Below are positions 15,001-17,273 of a stretch of DNA of 17,273 nt, piece by piece. Source of the stretch: Candidatus Omnitrophota bacterium (GTDB taxonomy: Bacteria; Omnitrophota; Gorgyraeia; Zapsychrales; JANLHA01); assembly GCA_023247815.1 (NCBI GenBank), contig JAHFFS010000009.1:1-17273 (forward strand), written 5' to 3'. How positions within the stretch are numbered: the first letter of the stretch is position 1; every line of letters starts with the position of its first letter. The notes under the pieces are model-generated. The model saw nothing but the letters and a program-made list of their open reading frames with translations, searched no databases and was not told the DNA's origin. Made by a program: the position numbers and the translations under genes.

Positions 15001-17273
15001 GGCCTCAGGTGAGTACCGCCATGTTTTTTTATACCGAAGATAAAAGCGGAATCTATCATGAAATTGATATGGAAATGGGTTTTGGCCAATGGCCTGCCAG
15101 ACAATCACGGCAATTGAATGAAAATCAGGCTCAGGGTCTTTTCACTGTTCATCTCTATCCCATGAGTGTTGTGCCGTTTGCGGTCACTTATGATGAATGG
15201 CATGAGTATATTGTTGACATAGGACTCCGAGACGAAAAATATTGGGTCGAATTCTATTTGGATAGGAACTGCGTCACACACGTTGATCTACAATACGGCA
15301 GCGAGATTCAATTCATGGTTCTTTTGAGTGTGGAAAATTTTGAATGGATGGGAGACCTTCCAACGGGGCTGCACAGCTATGCCAGATTTGGCCGCATTTT
15401 TTACATGCCTTCTGTTATTGCAGAAGGTGTCGAGATCAATCGCCTAGATAAGTTTTTGTTCCCCTATCTGCAATCGGTAGAAGAAAAAGGAGAGCTAAAA
15501 CCTGCTTCACCCAATTCACATTTTATTGATCTTACCAGCCCGTTTGGTTTTATCGGCGCGGTAGCGATTGTACTCTTTATGACTTGGGGAGATATCGCAT
15601 TATTAGGTTGCTCGTTATTTTTCATCTTCTATGGTAAAGGTATCAAGCAAAGTTGGAAGGCGTTACAACAACGCGTGTCAAGAGATCAAGATGTTAGGTT
15701 ATTCGTGATATTGGCTGTCTCGTATTCAGTGGTTCATGTATTATTCTTTGATTCAAAGATTTTTTTCCAACTTTCAGCGGTCATTCTTGCTCCTATTATG
15801 GAAGAATTTTTTTGGAGAAAGATTGTCTATACAGACTTAAAAAAGCTTGTGGGACGATTATCCGCAGTTTTCATCAGTTCAGTCTTTTTTGCATTGCATC
15901 ATTGGCAGACATATCAATTCGTTCTGGTTCAATATATGGGTGCCTTCATCTTGGGGGTATCATTTAGCCTTGTTTTGGATTTTTCCGGATCTATCAAGCT
16001 GCCGATATTGATGCACGCGTTGTTTAATCTTGTCTGTGTGCTTGGGTACGTGAAAATTAAAATTTCAATGTTTTTATTATCGGCATTGATTGTGGTTGTT
16101 GGCGTTTGGCATGCAATTTTTCAGAAAATCGAAAAATTGTCGGAAAAATTACGGGAAGAATCAGCAACTCAATCGAATTTCGGCGGGATCAACACCTGGA
16201 TGGGCTGGTTGGCTGTTTTTGTTTTGGCGCGGATATTTGTAGAACTGAAATCTGACCGAAGAAGAGCCGTCATCAAGATTTGGAAAAGTGCCTATCCATT
16301 AGGTAAGGCCATTTTTCTCACGCTGGTTTTGGGAACCCTTGCTCTTTGCATAATTGTGGGGAGAAAAGTTATCGATTGGTACTTCGCCCGTCGATATCCA
16401 CCGCCATCGAGTATGGTCCAACCAGCTGTTCAACCAAAAACTGGCGGGGAAGCCGTCAATTTTATTTCACGATCGCTGTGTCTGCCGGAAACGTATAAAA
16501 CCGGACAACGGTTTTTTGAAGGTGTGATTAAGTTGGTGCCGTGGTTGCCGGCTTGGGTGCAACGGCTGCTGCTTCATCCGGCAATGACCGAAATTTTTGT
16601 GGCACCGGCGGTCGAAGCCTGGTCTATCTACAATATTGATGAGTTTTGGAATTCCCACGTCCATCAAAACAATTATCAGAAATTGATTCGACTGTTGGGA
16701 ATGCTATTCATCTACGGCAGCATGTTGGCTGTGCCGGCCTGGGTCAGTTGGTTGTATTGGCCGTGGGGTAATTACGATATCGAGCTTGGTGTCTTTTTTG
16801 CTTTTTGCTCTATTAGTGGCGGACTGTTCTTCGCGCTTTCTATGGACATGGAAAAATCGGCTGTGGAACTCGTTCTATATTTCATACTCGCTTTCCCGAC
16901 GCTGATTATCAACGTCATCGCGCATTTCCTCTACAACCTTTTATCCAACCTCACCCGCGTCTTTGGCCCGGCCCGCCTGGCGCCGTTGAGTCAGAACAAA
17001 GACGAGAAGGTGGGGATTTTTACGGTCAGTGATTGGTCTCAGAGTAATTTTAAGCGGGGCGTATTGCTTTATCGATCCCTGCAAAAAAATTATGGAGTAA
17101 AAAATGTAAGATGGAATTATGTAGCAGAAAATGGTAACAAGGATGAAACGATTGCATACTGGCCTCATCTTGCCCCGTTCAACATTTCTTTAAAAGACAG
17201 TAGAGATCGTGATTTGATACGGTCATTTATGCGTCAGATTAAGAATGAGAATGGTTACCGGATTTTTATTAAC
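3..17273 (+). CDS. Giant multidomain membrane-associated mosaic protein, interior fragment (both ends outside the window)
   Basis: One reading frame stays open for all 5,757 codons of the window; I read no TAA, TAG or TGA in it. The fragment alone would be about 640 kDa (estimated at about 110 Da per residue). Recognisable modules, in order, are GNAT-like, degenerate MutS-like, intact MutS-like, methyltransferase-like, NDH-2, a membrane block, an HTH array, a winged helix, a membrane block with an Mpv17-like end, carbohydrate-binding plus GH16-like, a CPBP protease, and a second CPBP-like membrane block. Most junctions carry a TM helix followed by a basic or polar linker. Family motifs fall in this same frame from beginning to end, which argues for a real gene rather than chance openness. 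No start or ribosome-binding site that would define the true N-terminus is present. The architecture fits giant ORFs known from Omnitrophota; that assignment is inference. Whether it is made as one chain or processed cannot be seen here. Confidence 0.93.
156..570 (+). other. GNAT-type N-acetyltransferase-like domain (residues ~52-190)
   Basis: The segment reads as alternating strands and helices. A strand (YLICGRDESGELIGQTIGG, residues ~100-118) is followed by the acetyl-CoA pyrophosphate-binding motif A. That motif is YIRGVDPNWQKVGIGQAM; the Q-x-x-G-x-G core QKVGIG lies at 474-491, with the strand YIRGV just before it and a helix after it, as in GNAT enzymes, which transfer the acetyl group of acetyl-CoA to an amine. 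The C-terminal part (motif B region) is hard to recognise, so activity is uncertain and no substrate can be named. It is preceded by about 50 residues with no assignable domain and runs directly into an unassigned stretch. In this protein it may be a structural remnant. Confidence 0.5.
571..1140 (+). other. Unassigned segment between the GNAT-like and MutS-like modules
   Basis: About 190 residues without a family I recognise. The first half looks like beta strands (EIYVYPLNGDF, ELIAVVQINGRYIYVYNN); the second half is charged and helical (from PKWKDELRQIMQRG onward). No TM segment or catalytic motif is apparent. It may include the end of the acetyltransferase fold and the beginning of the helical part of the first MutS-like module. 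Confidence 0.4.
1140..2660 (+). other. MutS-family module 1, degenerate ATPase (lost P-loop lysine)
   Basis: Residues ~380-645 are helix-rich, like the core and lever arms of MutS proteins. The ATPase part follows (~680-885). Where MutS and MutS2 proteins carry a Walker A of the form GPNxGGKT, this copy reads DQNSGQLTS (2112-2138), so the catalytic lysine is leucine. The next landmark, the AGLPVPA-like segment of MutS2, is present as LAGFPVPV (about 2178-2201) at nearly the same spacing. An SxGTSVIS segment and a Walker B-like LIMFDD (2364-2381) follow, with DD where active copies have DE. The closing MutS-like helix is RYGWPADVLQSSFG. MutS proteins are dimeric DNA-mismatch or DNA-junction ATPases; this copy should not hydrolyse ATP. 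The lever region also holds a 9-bp inverted repeat at 1938-1968. The family call rests on motif order and spacing, not on a search. Confidence 0.5.
1938..1968 (+). repeat. Short inverted repeat (possible dispersed palindromic element) inside coding sequence
   Basis: CGGGATTCC at 1938-1946 is a perfect 9-bp inverted match to GGAATCCCG at 1960-1968, separated by 13 bases. It is translated as part of the sequence between the helical arms and the ATPase part of the first MutS-like module. The GGGATTCC...GGAATCCC pattern resembles intergenic palindromic elements seen in many bacterial genomes. With one copy here it could also be chance. Confidence 0.4.
2895..4095 (+). other. MutS-family module 2, intact ATPase
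   Basis: A helical segment (residues ~985-1145, rich in Glu, Lys and Gln) leads into a MutS-type ATPase. YHPFLGKGTVRNDINL matches the HP...VPNDI entry strand of MutS. The Walker A GPNGSGKT is complete at 3540-3563. The Walker B VVIDELLRG (3771-3797) keeps the MutS DExxRG pattern, ISAIHAVDEL corresponds to the THxxEL switch segment, and AERFGFPYPLIRS matches the terminal helix of the family. No ABC-transporter signature (LSGGQ) precedes Walker B, so MutS is preferred over ABC. The family uses ATP to change its grip on DNA; no mismatch-recognition domain is visible, so a repair role should not be assumed. An in-frame ATG at 2955 has AGGAG ten bases upstream. Confidence 0.65.
4134..4190 (+). other. 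Single transmembrane segment (TM1)
   Basis: About 19 uncharged residues (from LPIGYGIGIG through VILGLVY) are followed by arginine and a polar linker. The segment separates the ATPase module from the palindromic repeat and the next soluble region. Confidence 0.75.
4220..4303 (+). repeat. Dispersed palindromic repeat, copy 1, translated in frame
   Basis: The outer arms are GTCATTGCGAG (4220-4230) and its exact reverse complement CTCGCAATGAC (4293-4303). The inner arms CGAAGCGATC (4246-4255) and GATTGCTTCG (4268-4277) pair with one G-T wobble. The element is read as SLRAQRSEAKRS and onward, a basic linker directly after TM1. Copy 2 lies at 7338-7412 and is read in another frame. The sequence belongs by appearance to a palindromic repeat family common in environmental bacterial genomes, where copies usually lie between genes. 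Confidence 0.85.
4320..5112 (+). other. Unassigned soluble region upstream of the methyltransferase-like domain
   Basis: About 260 residues, mostly helical by composition, with many acidic, Gln and aromatic positions. Recognisable stretches are LVNIEEIL-type helix VLIEEILHVCYPSQDDF (about 4686-4736), HYFVDRYFAQHYSRFG, and SPHEKLFIWQYMVLMG shortly before the methyltransferase. The EEILH sequence is not a zinc-protease HExxH. I recognise no family. It could be an accessory or substrate domain of the methyltransferase-like unit that follows without a TM break. Confidence 0.4.
5115..5790 (+). other. Class I SAM-dependent methyltransferase-like domain (residues ~1705-1930)
   Basis: Motif I is clear: MQILDVGCGKAGVIIDLAK, with LDVGCGKAG at 5196-5222, forming the glycine-rich S-adenosylmethionine loop. 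Motif II follows at the expected distance as FVGIDANPYNL, whose aspartate would bind the ribose of SAM. A later HFDAVWLLEGVMD matches the motif IV strand, and GKILFFGLNG fits a following strand. The core is about the usual size for the family. The acceptor substrate cannot be told from sequence. The domain ends in a Pro/Ala/His-rich linker that leads to TM2, and the next module begins right after that helix. Confidence 0.7.
5826..5888 (+). other. Single transmembrane segment (TM2)
   Basis: A strongly hydrophobic helix (LFLLGFGVVLFFVFSFVLYF) is followed by the basic stretch LKQRKNEKAR. It separates the methyltransferase-like domain from the NDH-2 domain. By the positive-inside rule the C-terminal side should be cytoplasmic, which suits NADH oxidation by the next domain. 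Confidence 0.85.
5931..7215 (+). other. Type II NADH:quinone oxidoreductase-like domain (NDH-2), full length
   Basis: About 428 residues match NDH-2 from end to end. The domain starts with an FAD Rossmann motif, VVVGGGFAG (GGGFAG at 5952-5969), then the quinone-side FTFQPLLYQVASAGL. HLVIATGT follows, then a second dinucleotide-binding motif VVIIGGGSTGVEMAGALAEL (GGGSTG at 6396-6413) for NADH. IVIWAAGV, the FAD motif ALGDIA (6801-6818), APVAIQQAE, MAAIGRS (7008-7028) and the C-terminal amphipathic membrane anchor WVIWLVVHLWYLAGYRN complete it. NDH-2 is a single-subunit, non-proton-pumping enzyme that passes electrons from NADH to quinone at the inner face of the membrane. All cofactor motifs look intact. 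There is no ATG between TM2 and the first FAD strand, so in this frame it cannot begin as a separate gene there. This is the most secure module in the window. Confidence 0.9.
7284..7340 (+). other. Single transmembrane segment (TM3)
   Basis: A hydrophobic helix (LLGMGLVVLLAAFVYLSSV) follows a Ser/Asn/Lys-rich linker after the NDH-2 domain. Its last codons merge with the left arm of palindromic repeat copy 2, so the repeat supplies the basic residues on the C-terminal side. Confidence 0.8.
7338..7412 (+). repeat. Dispersed palindromic repeat, copy 2, translated in frame
   Basis: The outer arms are GTCATTGCGAG (7338-7348) and exact complement CTCGCAATGAC (7402-7412). The inner arms CGAAGCAATC (7360-7369) and GATTGCTTCG (7381-7390) are perfect. 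It translates as VIARSKATKQSDRL and on to PSGTRNDS. Copy 1 has its GTCATTGCGAG arm split as G-TCA-TTG-CGA-G; here it is split as GTC-ATT-GCG-AG, so the same element is read in a different frame. Confidence 0.9.
7467..8150 (+). other. Multi-transmembrane block 1 with possible CPBP-like remnants
   Basis: About five or six hydrophobic helices, with a charged loop KEKDSDDEEKHQ near 7890-7920. The block opens with WIAPVWESAAF (APVWES at 7494-7511) and closes with MHTSMHLFYN (HLFYN at 8115-8129). These recall the APxxEE and HxxxN ends of CPBP (CAAX-type) intramembrane proteases, but the second glutamate and the EExxxR arginine are absent and the spacing (207 residues) is too long. If related, it is degenerate and inactive. 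It contains the 42-bp tandem duplication at 7920-8003. No transporter family is recognised. Confidence 0.45.
7920..8003 (+). repeat. 42-bp in-frame tandem duplication
   Basis: Two adjacent 14-codon units at 7920-7961 and 7962-8003. The first 33 bases of each match at 30 positions by my reading; the last three codons differ. The encoded units are QSFITLFNVFLEKK and QNFITAFNVFLINL. The repeat extends a membrane-proximal segment of block 1 and looks recent. Confidence 0.85.
8151..9415 (+). other. Long helical soluble region, no recognised family
   Basis: About 420 residues, helical and charged in character. It starts with an Ala/Lys/Glu-rich linker (AEAKPAAEMKKVEKTG) after membrane block 1, then helices such as ELSEEQTKQLTLLAQRSMAV. 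It continues through ESFDPQTMAFIVILNP, several Gln/Tyr/Trp-rich helices and SLGWRFYRYAHAWVKF. I see no catalytic motif and no TM helix. It directly precedes the helix-turn-helix array and may be its scaffold or interaction part. Confidence 0.45.
9690..9965 (+). repeat. Duplicated HTH unit, copy A
   Basis: A protein-level repeat of about 90 residues. Landmarks are IAQQMGI, then FLDAWPTLWPLER (AWP at 9744-9752) and, 63 residues on from AWP, GRSGL (9933-9947) followed by RNLKEIV. Copy B at 10332-10600 has the same landmarks in the same order and at nearly the same spacing. Confidence 0.75.
10332..10600 (+). repeat. Duplicated HTH unit, copy B
   Basis: Landmarks are IAARFKI, then ILAAWPYLYPTER (AWP at 10374-10382) and, 65 residues on from AWP, GRSGL (10569-10583) followed by QVLQADI. 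The copies have diverged outside these landmarks, so the duplication is older than the 42-bp one in membrane block 1. Confidence 0.75.
11010..11265 (+). other. Winged-helix (ArsR/nucleotidyltransferase-associated type) domain
   Basis: The segment reads as a compact winged helix. The first helix is ATKILLAMVVLRYPSRIGEI, the helix-turn-helix is KRVSNLADSLSHQTFLATL, the recognition helix ends at AFHRLGVCQSS, a basic wing AHRRCHTRYWFNPEY follows, and the domain closes with TPFIPYLVDF. The ...RYWFNPEYTPFIPYL ending is typical of winged helices found in small transcription regulators or beside nucleotidyltransferase domains. It follows the HTH array after a Lys-rich linker. It is probably a DNA- or protein-binding module; no ligand site is visible. 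Confidence 0.55.
11266..11740 (+). other. Unassigned mixed alpha/beta segment before membrane block 2
   Basis: About 155 residues. It opens with a basic helical stretch (KGRLEEKLREICQG), then turns to short strands: RRPFIVISDRDFAMWLW, GRMVFGAAGYRRFEIGG and MDTVFVYPAAGFTVD. No family is recognised and no TM helix is present until about 11745. Confidence 0.4.
11745..12490 (+). other. Multi-transmembrane block 2, unassigned part
   Basis: About seven hydrophobic helices, among them LLLLSFVVPFILTVLMF, VGLAIIALGAGLIYLLPV, LYFWVPIMAVVFSLPI, FQPVAVVVVLFLAN and LATLAVGGIAYFCVLYF. The first helix is followed by a polar, Pro-rich loop of about 35 residues, so it may be a junction helix like TM1-TM3. 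No transporter or enzyme family is recognised. The block runs on into the Mpv17-like part. Confidence 0.55.
12495..12830 (+). other. Mpv17/PMP22-like membrane half domain (truncated)
   Basis: The order of landmarks follows the first half of the Mpv17/PMP22 family: a helix with a TVGEILGQLL end (family: GD...Q), then DFDRAKVGIFFTLMIG (family: D..R..R....G), a Trp/Tyr-rich loop (FFSWFWPLTYSWWLPVLP) and IADQMFTGVISVFIIFFVYG (DQM at 12735-12743; family: DQ....P....FF...G). The conserved second half, with NWxxWP and NFxxVP motifs, is absent; the sequence instead enters a basic linker and a possible repeat-derived SPPLSKGKSS stretch. Mpv17 proteins are small membrane proteins of uncertain channel-like function. 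The match is from memory of the family pattern and needs a profile search. Confidence 0.35.
12921..12977 (+). other. Single transmembrane segment (TM4)
   Basis: A hydrophobic helix (STLTGLLFTAGIFVVGISI) follows a Ser/Lys/Pro-rich linker and precedes the unassigned soluble region at 12990-13990. It has the same junction layout as TM1-TM3. Confidence 0.75.
12990..13990 (+). other. Unassigned soluble region between TM4 and TM5
   Basis: About 330 residues. The first part is His- and Gln-rich and helical (QHYAQCLYDRLHDFHGAVH). A central part looks alpha/beta (RTIIINYLKGLPVTKLIAVDGTTVFVDG is its clearest strand run, near 13360-13440). The last third is charged and helical (LQILDEYIKDLVDFKIFV, YLKVLDRWYDQLLVILEAVK). 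I recognise no motif. Its neighbours are Mpv17-like membrane helices before it and the carbohydrate-binding and glucanase-like part after it. Confidence 0.4.
14007..14050 (+). other. Single transmembrane segment (TM5)
   Basis: A short, very hydrophobic helix (LPLFFIIVLMVLFWG) is followed by a Gln/Asn/Pro-rich linker leading to the carbohydrate-binding-like domain. It is a natural export point for the GH16-like part, but the order of faces cannot be fixed by eye. Confidence 0.7.
14160..14610 (+). other. Carbohydrate-binding-like beta-sandwich domain (galactose-binding-like fold, CBM11 type)
   Basis: About 150 residues show the pattern of beta-sandwich carbohydrate-binding modules. The parts are SLKVDFNVNNGGYQYAGI, then VDIRAFNAIKVRVMLRG (family: vDls.ynai.f.v...G), LLKVRLES, a TFFIPIHIFGFL strand (family: w..v.iPls.f), MKLSFLFDRTGTAEFCEI and a closing strand IAYVWN. 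Such modules hold polysaccharide close to a catalytic domain, and a GH16-like fold does follow directly. Ligand residues cannot be assigned by eye. Confidence 0.55.
14640..15440 (+). other. GH16-like beta-glucanase/laminarinase fold with intact catalytic triplet
   Basis: The lead strand GPGRYIFNTFIPQP is followed by VSTAMFFYTEDKSGIYHEIDMEMGFG. EIDME at 15060-15074 (residues 5020-5024) matches the ExDxE catalytic line of clan GH-B family GH16: nucleophile, helper aspartate and acid/base. Downstream, GLFTVHLYPM and WHEYIVDIGLRDEKYWVEFYLD match the strand order and the WHxYxVDW...I.FYvD signature of the fold. GH16 enzymes cleave beta-1,3 and beta-1,4 glucans and galactans. The first 100 residues (YDNGCILWNLGSLSGW and onward) fit the beginning of the jelly roll. 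It should lie outside the cytoplasm. The exact Prosite pattern is not met after the triplet, so specificity and activity are open. Confidence 0.6.
15530..15690 (+). other. Membrane helices leading into the CPBP protease
   Basis: Two or so hydrophobic helices (FGFIGAVAIVLFMTW, IALLGCSLFFIFYG) followed by a basic loop (KGIKQSWKALQQRVSRDQD). They return the chain to the membrane after the GH16-like domain, and the basic loop suggests a cytoplasmic side. Confidence 0.6.
15691..16100 (+). other. CPBP (CAAX-type/Abi) intramembrane metalloprotease domain
   Basis: All three signature motifs are present in order and at normal spacing. EEFFWR (EExxxR) is at 15801-15818, preceded by ILAPIM; FALHH (FxxxH) is at 15888-15902; HALFN (HxxxN) is at 16014-16028, preceded by KLPILM. 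These supply the glutamates and histidines of the active site within the membrane. The family cleaves peptides in or near the membrane; bacterial members act in bacteriocin immunity, protein maturation and unknown roles. The motifs look functional. In a giant membrane protein a built-in protease raises the possibility of self-processing, which is speculation. Confidence 0.8.
16150..16940 (+). other. Membrane block 3 with CPBP-like remnants
   Basis: Opens with two TM helices (TWMGWLAVFVLARIFV; AIFLTLVLGTLALCIIVG) joined by a basic loop, then a Pro/Gln linker and a region with aromatic helices. VAPAVEA (16599-16619) and the terminal AHFLYNL (HFLYN at 16923-16937) recall the APxxEE and HxxxN ends of CPBP proteases; the second glutamate is alanine, the EExxxR arginine is not seen, and the two lie 107 residues apart against 74 in the canonical copy. 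It is therefore either a degenerate relative or an unrelated membrane domain. Confidence 0.45.
16941..17273 (+). other. Beginning of a further soluble segment, cut by the window end
   Basis: About 110 residues. After a short Arg/Pro linker (VFGPARLAPL) comes EKVGIFTVSDWSQSNF and a helix RGVLLYRSLQKNYGV, then charged helical sequence to the last base (IRSFMRQIKNENGY). It may be an alpha/beta domain, but too little is present to assign. The frame is still open at the end of the window. Confidence 0.4.

Noticed and set aside
3..17273. Stop-codon reassignment as the reason for the open frame
   Set aside because: None of the three stop codons appears in frame; a reassigned stop would be used as a sense codon somewhere in 5,757 codons.
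3..17273. A chain of separate genes that happen to share a frame
   Set aside because: No stop codon separates any pair of modules, and NDH-2 lacks a usable start near its N-terminus. Misassembly would have to preserve frame at every junction.

Overview
The whole window is the interior of one giant protein-coding gene on the + strand. The frame whose codons start at positions divisible by three (3, 6, 9 and so on) reads from position 3 to 17273 without a stop, giving 5,757 codons. Neither the start codon nor the stop codon lies in the window, so the full protein is longer. Residue n of this fragment begins at nucleotide 3n. I see no promoter, terminator, RNA gene or CRISPR array. The short open frames on the other strand and in the other two + frames look like shadows of this gene.

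The protein is a mosaic of unrelated modules, most of them separated by transmembrane (TM) segments. In order they are: a GNAT-type acetyltransferase-like domain (about 156-570); two tandem MutS-family modules (about 1140-2660 and 2895-4095), of which the first has lost its Walker A lysine and the second is intact; a TM segment followed by a palindromic repeat; an unassigned region and a class I methyltransferase-like domain (about 5115-5790); a TM segment; a complete type II NADH dehydrogenase-like domain (NDH-2, 5931-7215); a TM segment flush against a second copy of the same palindromic repeat; and a multi-TM block (7467-8150).

These are followed by a long helical region; an array of helix-turn-helix units that contains a clear internal duplication (9420-10860); a winged-helix domain (about 11010-11265); a roughly ten-TM block ending in an Mpv17/PMP22-like half domain (11745-12830); an unassigned soluble region; a TM segment; a carbohydrate-binding-like domain plus a GH16-like glucanase fold with its catalytic triplet intact (14160-15440); a canonical CPBP (CAAX-type) intramembrane protease (15690-16100); and a further membrane block with CPBP-like remnants (16150-16940). 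The last 330 bases begin another soluble segment that the window cuts.

Giant mosaic ORFs of this kind are known from Omnitrophota (formerly OP3), and that is my best guess for the source. It is an inference from gene architecture, not from a marker gene. The dispersed palindrome (arms GTCATTGCGAG / CTCGCAATGAC) resembles a repeat family common in many environmental bacterial genomes and is not diagnostic.

The functional logic is unclear. GH16-like and CPBP domains suggest an envelope-embedded, partly surface-exposed polypeptide. NDH-2, MutS-like, methyltransferase and HTH domains normally work in the cytoplasm. If translated as one chain, the protein would cross the membrane many times with enzymatic domains on both faces. 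Two repeats read in different frames, a 42-bp tandem duplication and a duplicated HTH unit suggest growth by capture of genes and repeats and by local duplication.
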